A stretch of DNA of 20,411 nucleotides from the NCBI RefSeq assembly GCF_938010505.1, contig NZ_CALLVP010000102.1:1-20411 (forward strand), written 5' to 3'. The notes beneath the pieces are model-generated. The model did no database searches. It had not been told where the DNA came from and saw only the letters and a list, made by a program, of their open reading frames with translations. Position 1 is the first letter of the stretch, and the number at the start of each line of letters is the position of its first letter. A program made the translations under genes and the position numbers. This document shows positions 8,015 through 14,750 of this stretch, piece by piece. This DNA comes from an uncultured Veillonella sp. GTDB taxonomy: Bacteria; Bacillota; Negativicutes; Veillonellales; Veillonellaceae.

Positions 8015-9292
8015 CTATTTTTCAAAGCGTACTTCAATGGCCCGAGCATGTGCTTCGAGCCCTTCCGTACGAGCCAATGTAGTAATGTGTTTTGCCACTT
8101 CTTCTAAACGTTCTTTTGTAAATTGTGTGAAAGACGTACGTTTCACGAAATCGTATACGCCGAGCGGAGACGAAAATCGCGCTGTACCGCTAGTAGGCAA
8201 TACGTGGTTCGTACCACCCAAGTAATCGCCCAACGGTTCAGATGCATAAGCACCGAGGAATACGGAGCCCGCATTTTGAACAAGGCTCATGTAATTCATT
8301 GGATCTGGCAATTGGATTTCCAAATGCTCTGGAGCCACTTCGTTCATCACCGTAAACATGTCTTCAATGCTGTCCATAATGGCAATATAACTATTATTTT
8401 CAATAGCTGGACGAGCGATGCTTTCACGAGGTAACAGTTTAAGTTGACGTTCCACCTCATCGGATACGGCATTTGCTAACGTTTCACTAGTAGTCACCAT
8501 AATAGCGCGTGCACGAGGATCATGCTCCGCTTGAGATAATAGGTCAGCCGCCAAGTGAACTGGATTAGCGCTGTCATCGGCGATAACACCGATTTCGCTG
8601 GGGCCCGCAATCATGTCGATATCAACTTGGCCGAATACTTGGCGTTTTGCAGTGGCTACGTAGATATTACCAGGGCCTACGATTTTATCTACCTTTGGAA
8701 TGGTTTCCGTACCGTAAGCCAACGCCGCTACCCCTTGGGCACCGCCCACTTGGTACACCGCATCAACACCAGCCAGTTTTGCTGCACCAAGTACAGCAGG
8801 GTTAATACCCTCCTTTTGAGGAGGTGTCACCATGACGATTTCTTTTACCCCTGCGATTTTGGCTGGCAATGCAGTCATGATAATAGTAGATGGATACGCC
8901 GCTGTACCGCCAGGAACGTAGAGACCAACATGAGCCAAGGGAATGACCTTTTGACCGCGGATAATACCCGGTGTATCCATATCCACAAAACCTTGCTCAA
9001 TTTCACGACTGTGGAATTCTGTAATGTTAGCCTTTGCCTTTAATAATGCGGCTTTCAAATCATCAGATAAAGATTCATAAGCGGCATCGATTTCCTCTTG
9101 AGGCACCTTGAAATCTTCGATGGATACGCCATCAAATTTTTCAGAATATGCTTTAAGTGCCGCATCACCATTTGTCCGAACATCAGCAATGATATCGTAA
9201 ACGCGACGTTCAATTTCCATATCTGTAGTTTGTTGTGTATACTCACGTACGATACCGAGCATCGCCTCTAGTGATTCTTTATATATTTTCAT
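8015..9292 (-). CDS. hisD: Histidinol dehydrogenase
   Basis: This zinc enzyme catalyses the final two NAD-dependent oxidations from histidinol to histidine. The 425-residue length is standard. Zinc ligands are visible as Gln254 and His257 in LLSQAEHDP, Asp356 in GDYLGGTNH and His415 near the C-terminus. The catalytic Glu322-His323 pair is in APEHLE, and the substrate-contact residue His363 is in NHVLPT. LYVPGGTAAYPS (124-135) and GPGNIYVATAKR (206-217) are family signatures. AAGGA lies about six bases before the ATG. It is the second gene of the operon, after a 143-bp spacer. Confidence 0.96.
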   Translation of the reverse strand: MKIYKESLEAMLGIVREYTQQTTDMEIERRVYDIIADVRTNGDAALKAYSEKFDGVSIEDFKVPQEEIDAAYESLSDDLKAALLKAKANITEFHSREIEQGFVDMDTPGIIRGQKVIPLAHVGLYVPGGTAAYPSTIIMTALPAKIAGVKEIVMVTPPQKEGINPAVLGAAKLAGVDAVYQVGGAQGVAALAYGTETIPKVDKIVGPGNIYVATAKRQVFGQVDIDMIAGPSEIGVIADDSANPVHLAADLLSQAEHDPRARAIMVTTSETLANAVSDEVERQLKLLPRESIARPAIENNSYIAIMDSIEDMFTVMNEVAPEHLEIQLPDPMNYMSLVQNAGSVFLGAYASEPLGDYLGGTNHVLPTSGTARFSSPLGVYDFVKRTSFTQFTKERLEEVAKHITTLARTEGLEAHARAIEVRFEK

Positions 9293-9337
9293 CTGTCATC
9301 CTTCTTCCTACTTGAGCTATCAGTATCACTAGTTAAA

Positions 9338-9364
9338 TCTATTATTCATTTTCTATTATTCATT
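9338..9364 (-). repeat. 13-bp direct repeat in the hisZG-hisD spacer
   Basis: TCTATTATTCATT occurs at 9338-9350 and again, identical, at 9352-9364. More weakly related TCT-rich units follow to about 9420. The spacer (9293-9435) lies within the his transcript and holds no recognisable gene. Confidence 0.5.
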
Positions 9365-9435
9365 CCATATATTAATAGTTTTATCTGCTATTGATCCTAA
9401 ATCTTACTAGCTGGATATATGATTCACTCTACGTC

Positions 9436-11037
9436 TTATTTATTAATTGCTTCTGAAAGCTGATCAATAAGTTTAAAAATGGTGTTTCTCTTTTGTTTTA
9501 AAGCTAATGGATTGGCTACGAGACGTGTAGAAATTGGTTGCAACCAGTCGAAAATTTCTAAATTATTCTCACGCAAAGTAGTACCCGTTTCCGTAATATC
9601 TACGATAGCATCCGCTAATCCTACAAGTGGAGCCAGCTCAACGGAGCCTTCAATTTTAATGATTTCTACATCTTGAGCTCCAAAGTATTGTTTTGTAACA
9701 GTTGGATATTTCGTACCAATTCGTTGACGGCGACCTTCTTTAGGATCATAGCCCGCTAAGGATGCCAAAATAAATTGGCATTTACCCGTTTGTAAATCAA
9801 GCATTTCATAGCTCGTATCGTCTTGTTCATCTAGAACATCACTGCCGACGATACCGAGGTCCACAACGCCGTTTTTCAAATACGTCGTTACATCCGGCCC
9901 CTTTGCGAGGATGACCTCCATAAAATCACCCAAAGAAATAATAAGCTTACGTGCCTTATTATGTAATGGTTCACAATCTACGCCACATGCTTCTAGGAGT
10001 GGAATAAAATCCTTTTCTACGCGCCCCTTCGTAAGAGCGATACGCAGTTTATCGTTATCTTGCGCTTTGCTTTCACCTTGCAAAGTTACCTCGGTCAACA
10101 CGTCAATGTTGAAAGCCATCCCAACGGCCGGCATCGGTGTACCATCAAAGCTAAATAACAGTCCATCATAACGACCACCACTGACGATATATTGAGACAC
10201 GCCGTCCACATAACCTCTAAAGGTAATGCCTGTGTAATAAGATTGAGGCGGTTCTGTAGATACATCGATGCGAACCTGTTGCCCTGTTTGCTCCACTTGG
10301 TTTGCCATGTCTATGAGATTATCTAAAATGCGCTGCGCCGCTGCAGGCAAGATGATTTGGTTCAGCTCATCCTTGATATCTTGAACCGTACCAAATAAAC
10401 GAGGCCATACATTGAGGAATGGGAACAACGCACTATTTTTAAAGTCGGAAATCAACTCGTTATAGCGCGGTAAATATTTAGTAAACAAAGCGTCTAATAG
10501 CGCTGTTCTTTCATCATCACTGAGCCCTAGCGCATCGGTGATAGCACGAGAGAAACGAGCATCACCAATTTCGAGCAACAGGCTACCACCTAGCTGAGTT
10601 TCATTTACCTCTTTAATGATCTTGAAGCACTCTTGCTCTGCCTCAATCCCATCATAGCCCACCATCTCGATACCACCTTGCGTCACTTGGTTCACATCGC
10701 CGCGGTGCTTTTTATTTTTCATAAACACATCGCCCAAGTAATAGAACGTGCGAGGCAATTCAATATTAGTAGTCGCCAAGAAACGACCGATAGGCATAGT
10801 CAAATCGGGACGAATTACGACGGATGCTTCAGAACTATCCATGAATTCGTACATATGCTGACCGCGCCCCATTGCATAACCATTGAATACATCTTTGTAC
10901 TCTACGAGAGGCGTAGAGATCTTAGTGTACTGGCGGCTACGACATAGACCAAGCACATATTGACTCACATCATCCTTACGCTCCGCTACGATCCCTATAT
11001 CATCACGGAAACCCGTAGGTAATTGCTGCTGTACCAT
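9436..11037 (-). CDS. hisZG: Fused ATP phosphoribosyltransferase: HisZ regulatory domain + short-form HisG
   Basis: One uninterrupted 533-residue frame carries both subunits of the short-form ATP phosphoribosyltransferase, the first and feedback-controlled step of histidine synthesis. Residues 1-318 are a HisZ domain, a histidyl-tRNA-synthetase-like fold: LPTGFRD near the start, VVIRPDLTMPIGR (73-85), and the histidine-site-like motif VSGGRYDGL (285-293). About eleven polar residues (GESKAQDNDK region) link it to HisG at 330-533. The HisG part starts LRIALTKGR and contains the PRPP loop DITETGTTLRE (480-490). It lacks the C-terminal ACT-like domain of long HisG, as expected when HisZ is present. 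The start at 11037 has AAAGGA eight bases upstream. A frame opening 14 codons earlier would place that site inside the gene. In most species hisZ and hisG are separate genes. Confidence 0.95.
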   Translation of the reverse strand: MVQQQLPTGFRDDIGIVAERKDDVSQYVLGLCRSRQYTKISTPLVEYKDVFNGYAMGRGQHMYEFMDSSEASVVIRPDLTMPIGRFLATTNIELPRTFYYLGDVFMKNKKHRGDVNQVTQGGIEMVGYDGIEAEQECFKIIKEVNETQLGGSLLLEIGDARFSRAITDALGLSDDERTALLDALFTKYLPRYNELISDFKNSALFPFLNVWPRLFGTVQDIKDELNQIILPAAAQRILDNLIDMANQVEQTGQQVRIDVSTEPPQSYYTGITFRGYVDGVSQYIVSGGRYDGLLFSFDGTPMPAVGMAFNIDVLTEVTLQGESKAQDNDKLRIALTKGRVEKDFIPLLEACGVDCEPLHNKARKLIISLGDFMEVILAKGPDVTTYLKNGVVDLGIVGSDVLDEQDDTSYEMLDLQTGKCQFILASLAGYDPKEGRRQRIGTKYPTVTKQYFGAQDVEIIKIEGSVELAPLVGLADAIVDITETGTTLRENNLEIFDWLQPISTRLVANPLALKQKRNTIFKLIDQLSEAINK

Positions 11038-11220
11038 CGTAAACATCCTTTCTATCAATTCATTTATATCATTTCTCATGTTTTTGAAAGCTATATATCA
11101 TCTATATTAACCATTTAAGTTATATGACGGTTCAAGTCATCTAGCAATTCAGTTTATTATGAGAAAAAATTTACCTATATCGATACTTTTCTATTTTATT
11201 ACTTTACTTTATTAAAGTAT
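11038..11220 (-). promoter_or_regulatory. Long untranslated leader of the his operon
   Basis: From the predicted start near 11220 to the hisZG ATG there are about 180 nt of AT-rich leader. I looked for a T-box consensus, a histidine-rich leader peptide and an intrinsic terminator-antiterminator pair, and saw none. Only a short stem ATGAC/GTCAT (plus strand about 11134-11149) stands out. Regulation is therefore more likely at the promoter than by attenuation. Confidence 0.4.
11205..11219. promoter_or_regulatory. Palindrome at the his transcription start
   Basis: TACTTTA-T-TAAAGTA is a perfect 15-bp inverted repeat lying exactly at the predicted transcription start of the his operon. It could be a second operator. 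AT-rich palindromes arise by chance more easily, so this is tentative. Confidence 0.35.
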
Positions 11221-11226
11221 GAAATT

Positions 11227-11255
11227 ATAATATAACGGTTCTATAGAATTGTCAA
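11227..11255 (-). promoter_or_regulatory. Sigma-A promoter of the his operon
   Basis: On the minus strand TTGACA (complement of 11250-11255) is followed by a 17-base spacer and TATTAT (complement of 11227-11232). This is a near-consensus promoter pointing into hisZG. The -35 box sits in the centre of the palindrome at 11235-11264. Confidence 0.75.
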
Positions 11256-11264
11256 TAGAACCGT
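11235..11264. promoter_or_regulatory. Candidate operator overlapping the his promoter
   Basis: ACGGTTCTAT at 11235-11244 and ATAGAACCGT at 11255-11264 form a perfect 10-bp inverted repeat with a 10-nt centre containing the -35 box. The arms cover about -15 to -45 relative to the predicted start, an ideal repressor position. TTCTAT is also repeated directly in the centre. TrpR-family HisR/YerC-type repressors are known to control his genes in some Firmicutes. Whether one binds here is inference. As RNA from the upstream gene, the same repeat could also form a hairpin. Confidence 0.65.
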
Positions 11265-11292
11265 CAATATTTCATATATTTACTACATATAT

Positions 11293-11658
11293 CTATTTAA
11301 TTACACCCTGATGTAGAAGATCTACATCATTATAAATCAAATTTCTTATTTCAAACTTATCATTTAGAGTAAAACAACCTTTTAGACCATTATAAGAAAA
11401 GACATAGCCATTCATGCTTTCACCATAAATAGAGACAACAGATATGGGCTCAACTACCACATCAATGGGTACTGCATAACGTCCTAGTTGATCGATTATA
11501 AACTTAGCTTGTGCTCTGTCACATGACAAGATTTGCCCCAAATCATATATGGCTTGATTTTTCTTCTCATTCCATTCATCATACTTCTTGCGTTGTCTAA
11601 TATTATAGAGAATACCAATAAACATAATAAGGGTTAGGATTTTAAGTATTATCTCCAT
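11293..11658 (-). CDS. Hypothetical small membrane-anchored protein (121 residues)
   Basis: I do not recognise this family. The N-terminus MEIILKILTLIMFIGILYNI is a single hydrophobic helix, followed by a very basic and acidic segment (RQRKKYDEWNEKK), which suggests N-out, C-in anchoring. The rest is a soluble domain with two cysteines (in LSCDRA and GCFTL). GAGGA lies about nine bases before the ATG. The gene is AT-richer than the his genes. It sits between the hisJ terminator and the his promoter, so it is probably transcribed alone, from a promoter I could not place. Its stop is only about 30 bp from the his operator. Confidence 0.65.
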   Translation of the reverse strand: MEIILKILTLIMFIGILYNIRQRKKYDEWNEKKNQAIYDLGQILSCDRAQAKFIIDQLGRYAVPIDVVVEPISVVSIYGESMNGYVFSYNGLKGCFTLNDKFEIRNLIYNDVDLLHQGVIK

Positions 11659-11709
11659 ACGTTCTGTTCCTCACAAAGAAATTAAATTATCTAATTACTA
11701 TTTGCACAT

Positions 11710-11767
11710 AAAAAAGGCCTATACTTTTACCCACATGTTACATAGAACAGAGCCAAGTATAGACCTT
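11710..11767 (-). terminator. Terminator after hisJ
   Basis: AAGGCCTATACTT at 11714-11726 pairs with AAGTATAGACCTT at 11755-11767, with one mismatch and a 28-nt loop. On the minus strand the stem runs into six T. It begins six bases after the hisJ stop. Confidence 0.8.
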
Positions 11768-11773
11768 CTGTAA

Positions 11774-12637
11774 TTATCCCCAAACATTTTCTATATCCGC
11801 CACACTATGTGCATCAGATCCCAATACAAATGGCACCCCAATGATAGCCGCCATACCTTGAATAAAGCGGCTTGGGTACATTTCACGGCAGTCTGGTTTG
11901 AAGAAGCCGCTCATGTTGTAGTCTAGTTCACGACCTTGGACGCGCATAATATGCAAAATATCGCTCACCACCTGCGCATTGCGACGATCTAAATGGCGTT
12001 CAAACCCAAAATGATGTTGGTATTTCTTAATTAAATCAAAGTGACCAATGCGTTTAGGTGTATATTCACCGAGGTCCGCTCGCACGGCTTGGCGCACTGT
12101 GGAATAATACTTGTAATATAACTCATATTGTTTTTCAATCCACGGCCCGAAGCCTTTTTCAAATTCTTGAGGGCTGTAGTCTAAGCAGTAAAAGGCATTA
12201 TTAACGCCTTCCATAAAGTGAACGGATAAAATATTATCATCCGTCAACGGACCATAGCGATCCAAGAACTCTTGAATATCTGATTCAAAGCCTGGAATAT
12301 AATCGACTTCAAAGCCGAGAGATATATCGATATGTGTGCCATACGCACGTTGTAATTGACGGCCTAACTCTAAATAGGCATCAACTTGATTCAATTTCAA
12401 AGATGCTGTGTCATAGGCCTTTTTATCACCACCGTATTCAGCAGCAAAAGCTGTTGGCAATGGTGCATGCTCTGTGAGGCATACCTTTTCTATACGCAAC
12501 TCGATGGCCTTTTCAATCATCATCGCAGTTCGGTCCCCACTACCATGTGGACACAATTCCGTATGTACATGACCGTCCACGAGACGGCTGCGATACTTAC
12601 TGTATCCAACAAACTGCCTTTCGTCTTTCATATTCAT
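11774..12637 (-). CDS. hisJ: Histidinol-phosphatase, PHP family (HisJ/HisK type)
   Basis: This 287-residue PHP-domain phosphoesterase most likely converts histidinol phosphate to histidinol, the step absent from the adjacent his operon. PHP metal-binding motifs are in order: HVH (His23, His25), TEH (Glu56, His57), GFEVDY (Glu110), SVHF (His140), IGHFD (His199) and GSDAH (Asp275, His277). The motif order and length fit HisJ rather than a PHP domain of DNA polymerase. AGGGG lies seven bases before the first ATG, favouring it over the second Met at codon 3. The gene has its own terminator and lies one gene upstream of the his promoter, so it is regulated separately unless it shares a repressor. 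Confidence 0.85.
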   Translation of the reverse strand: MNMKDERQFVGYSKYRSRLVDGHVHTELCPHGSGDRTAMMIEKAIELRIEKVCLTEHAPLPTAFAAEYGGDKKAYDTASLKLNQVDAYLELGRQLQRAYGTHIDISLGFEVDYIPGFESDIQEFLDRYGPLTDDNILSVHFMEGVNNAFYCLDYSPQEFEKGFGPWIEKQYELYYKYYSTVRQAVRADLGEYTPKRIGHFDLIKKYQHHFGFERHLDRRNAQVVSDILHIMRVQGRELDYNMSGFFKPDCREMYPSRFIQGMAAIIGVPFVLGSDAHSVADIENVWG

Positions 12638-12650
12638 TCAATCACCCCTA

Positions 12651-12671
12651 TTCGCCCTACCCCTTGGCGAA
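12651..12671. promoter_or_regulatory. Small GC-rich inverted repeat before hisJ
   Basis: TTCGCC (12651-12656) and GGCGAA (12666-12671) form a perfect 6-bp stem with a 9-nt loop, directly upstream of the hisJ Shine-Dalgarno in otherwise AT-rich DNA. It may be an operator or a leader hairpin. Confidence 0.35.
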
Positions 12672-12707
12672 CCCTTATCTATCATCTGTATATTATTAAT
12701 ATATCGT

Positions 12708-12746
12708 ATTTATATATCTAATTTATATATCTAATTTATATATCTT
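12708..12746. repeat. Three tandem 13-bp repeats upstream of hisJ
   Basis: ATTTATATATCTA is repeated three times head to tail at 12708-12720, 12721-12733 and 12734-12746, the last with one change at its end. It lies in the spacer between the GNAT gene and hisJ, where a hisJ promoter would be expected. Confidence 0.75.
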
Positions 12747-12764
12747 ATTATTATCTACGTTTTA

Positions 12765-13265
12765 TTATACCAATAATGCGTATGTTTCGGTATCCTGATA
12801 TTTACCATGTTTGAATCCCACTTGCGGCGTTAACCCACAATAAGTAAATCCAAATCGTTCATGTAGCGCTGTGCTTGCCGCATTTCCTGCAGTAATGACA
12901 GATACCACTGTATGTAATGTTTCCGTTTCTTTCGCATGGTCTAATATATGAGCCATCAATTTAGACGCCACTCCTTTACCACGATAGTCTTGATGGATAT
13001 AAATAGATAGCTCCACCGTACTTTTAAAAGCATCCTTCGTTCTATATGGTGAAAGCGACGCATAACCTACCACTACATTATCCATAAGGCCTACAAAAAT
13101 ACAATGCTCAGATGTTTGATGAACTGCATACCACTCCTGCCACTCTGGCAACGTGCGCGGTTCCAGATCTAGTGTGGCTACACCATTTACAACCTCGTAA
13201 TTATAAATAGTTAAACAAGGAGATACATCATCAATTCTAGCACGACGAATATTTAAATTACTCAT
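12765..13265 (-). CDS. GNAT N-acetyltransferase, phosphinothricin-acetyltransferase-like
   Basis: This 166-residue single-domain GNAT protein has the acetyl-CoA pyrophosphate-binding motif YRGKGVASKLM (94-104). TAGNAASTALHERFGF (about 124-139) matches motif B of the Bar/PAT/MddA subgroup, which acetylates phosphinothricin or methionine sulfoximine and sulfone. The VELSIYI strand contains the acidic residue expected for that group (Glu85). The real substrate cannot be told. A GAAGAG-like site precedes the ATG. The gene starts 23 bp after the fic stop on the same strand, so the two may be cotranscribed. Confidence 0.85.
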   Translation of the reverse strand: MSNLNIRRARIDDVSPCLTIYNYEVVNGVATLDLEPRTLPEWQEWYAVHQTSEHCIFVGLMDNVVVGYASLSPYRTKDAFKSTVELSIYIHQDYRGKGVASKLMAHILDHAKETETLHTVVSVITAGNAASTALHERFGFTYCGLTPQVGFKHGKYQDTETYALLV

Positions 13266-13288
13266 AGTAACTCTTCTTTCATAGATTA

Positions 13289-14506
13289 CTAAATAGAACT
13301 CAATATAGATTTCTTTAACTTAAAATGCTCTGTTTTACCCACCTTTTGAACTTTAAGATGTTCACGTGGCATATGTTTAATACGTTCATACACGGTCTTT
13401 TTACTCTTACCTAAATTTTTCCATAATTCTTCTCTAGTAATTCCTGGTCCAATCATAAATAAAGATGTCTGTAATAAGATATAATATATATCTTGAACCA
13501 GTTCATCTGTAATTCCTTGATTAATAAAAAACTGATCTAATTGATCACAAGCATTACGTAATCGTTCTAACCGTGTATTAAGCAATTCACTTAAATTATC
13601 AACTGTATCAACTAAAAAAGTTAGAAACTGAATAATAAAAGGAGTCAAATCACCTCCGTTGCGTTCTGACGTAGTATTAACAAAGCTTTTATAATATTTA
13701 GAACGATTAGCCTTTATTAAAGCGGATAAACGCAAGGCTACCAATGGATGAAACTCCTTTGATAAATACGAAGAAGAAATATACCTATTCACACGGCCAT
13801 TACCATCATAAAAAGGATGAATATAACCAAACATATAATGAAATACCGCCACACGAATTGGTAATTGTATCTCATCATTATTTAAAAACTCTAGTGCTAT
13901 GGTCATAAGTTTGATGATTTGTGATTCCGGTGTAGTTCCTATATGAATCTCTCTATCATAACCATCATAAACTGAAACAGAGTCACGTCTAAAAATCGCT
14001 CCATCTAGTTTATTTTTCTCTTCAATTTCATTTGATACTAACTCATCATATAGAGCTCTAATATCTTCATTTATATAAAACTCTTTCTTCCCTGATGTAT
14101 TTAATATATCTCTGTATTTTGAAACAATACTACTAAACCTTTTTACCTCAGCAATATTTGTATCAATAGCCTCTTGAATCTCTCTTCTACTACTGTGAAC
14201 ACCTTCAATATCATTACTAGCCTTGATTTCTTCTACCAAGAATGTGTTTAGTAAGTGAGGGTGCATAATTAACGGAACTTGCTTTAATAAATCTAAAAAA
14301 GCTGAATGTTTCCGCTCCAATTGGATCATTACATCAAGAATATCCTTATGATACATAAAAAAAGCAGAAAAACTCTTTTTTCTATTGATTTGTGCTATTG
14401 ATATACTTATATGTTGCGTATTTTCAGATGCATATCGTGTATCAAGAATCTCTTGCCACTTTTCTTCGCATTTATAAAACACTTTATATAAAGGTTCATA
14501 TGACAT
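13289..14506 (-). CDS. Class II Fic protein (AMP-transferase) with C-terminal winged helix
   Basis: Fic enzymes usually transfer AMP from ATP to a target protein side chain. The core motif HPFYDGNGRVNR (230-241) is intact, including catalytic His230 and Arg241. The self-inhibitory motif S-x3-E-G (Ser97 to Glu101-Gly102, in SNDIEGVHS) lies N-terminal to the Fic core, the arrangement called class II; Shewanella SoFic is a structural example. Residues about 350-405 form a winged helix-turn-helix (ITREELWKNLGKSKKTVYER). The 405-residue length is slightly long. AAAGGTG lies eight bases before the ATG. Base composition is clearly AT-richer than its neighbours: 17 of 60 bases are G+C at 13501-13560, against 30 of 60 in hisD at 8581-8640. 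This suggests acquisition. The target is unknown. Confidence 0.93.
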   Translation of the reverse strand: MSYEPLYKVFYKCEEKWQEILDTRYASENTQHISISIAQINRKKSFSAFFMYHKDILDVMIQLERKHSAFLDLLKQVPLIMHPHLLNTFLVEEIKASNDIEGVHSSRREIQEAIDTNIAEVKRFSSIVSKYRDILNTSGKKEFYINEDIRALYDELVSNEIEEKNKLDGAIFRRDSVSVYDGYDREIHIGTTPESQIIKLMTIALEFLNNDEIQLPIRVAVFHYMFGYIHPFYDGNGRVNRYISSSYLSKEFHPLVALRLSALIKANRSKYYKSFVNTTSERNGGDLTPFIIQFLTFLVDTVDNLSELLNTRLERLRNACDQLDQFFINQGITDELVQDIYYILLQTSLFMIGPGITREELWKNLGKSKKTVYERIKHMPREHLKVQKVGKTEHFKLKKSILSSI

Positions 14507-14536
14507 AGCTTTTCACCTTTCACAATCCATTAAAAT

Positions 14537-14556
14537 GTAAAAATTGTAAATTTTAC
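14537..14556. promoter_or_regulatory. Candidate operator 3 of the fic upstream array
   Basis: GTAAAA (14537-14542), eight bases, TTTTAC (14551-14556). It is centred at 14546.5, about 16 bp downstream of the predicted fic transcription start, and has the same core and spacing as the other two sites. Confidence 0.6.
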
Positions 14557-14568
14557 CTTTATACATCC

Positions 14569-14597
14569 AATATAACAAAACTGAGTGGTAAAAACAA
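14569..14597 (-). promoter_or_regulatory. Predicted fic promoter
   Basis: On the minus strand TTGTTT (complement of 14592-14597), a 17-base spacer and TATATT (complement of 14569-14574) form a plausible sigma-A promoter, with a start near 14562. The -35 box coincides with the centre of operator 2. Confidence 0.5.
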
Positions 14598-14617
14598 CGA
14601 TTTTTACCACTCAGTTT
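14578..14617. promoter_or_regulatory. Candidate operator 2: 17-bp perfect palindrome over the fic -35 box
   Basis: AAACTGAGTGGTAAAAA (14578-14594) and its exact complement at 14601-14617 flank a 6-nt centre. It contains the GTAAAA-N8-TTTTAC core (14588-14607, centre 14597.5). On the minus strand it is followed by TTTTGTTATATT-like sequence, so it could also serve as a terminator for the ecf operon. The two roles are not exclusive. Confidence 0.65.
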
Positions 14618-14632
14618 ATATATTTTGAAGTA

Positions 14633-14666
14633 TATATAAGTAAAAAGCTCTTATTTTACTTATATA
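14633..14666. promoter_or_regulatory. Candidate operator 1 of the fic upstream array
   Basis: TATATAAGTAAAA (14633-14645) pairs exactly with TTTTACTTATATA (14654-14666) across 8 nt. The core GTAAAA-N8-TTTTAC spans 14640-14659, centred at 14649.5, 52 bp upstream of operator 2. The flanks differ from operator 2 while the core is kept. Confidence 0.6.
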
Positions 14667-14750
14667 CTTTCATCATATTTTTTTATAACTATTAGAACTA
14701 ATATACTTCTATAAGATCAAAAGTAAACTCTTCCTTAATTTATAGAAAGA

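Noticed and set aside
11038..11079. An earlier start of hisZG adding 14 residues
   Set aside because: It would place the AAAGGA ribosome binding site inside the gene. The conserved HisZ N-terminus begins at the internal Met, which is correctly spaced from that site.
11038..11220. A T-box or histidine-attenuator leader
   Set aside because: No T-box consensus, no run of histidine codons, and no terminator hairpin with a T-run was visible in the leader.
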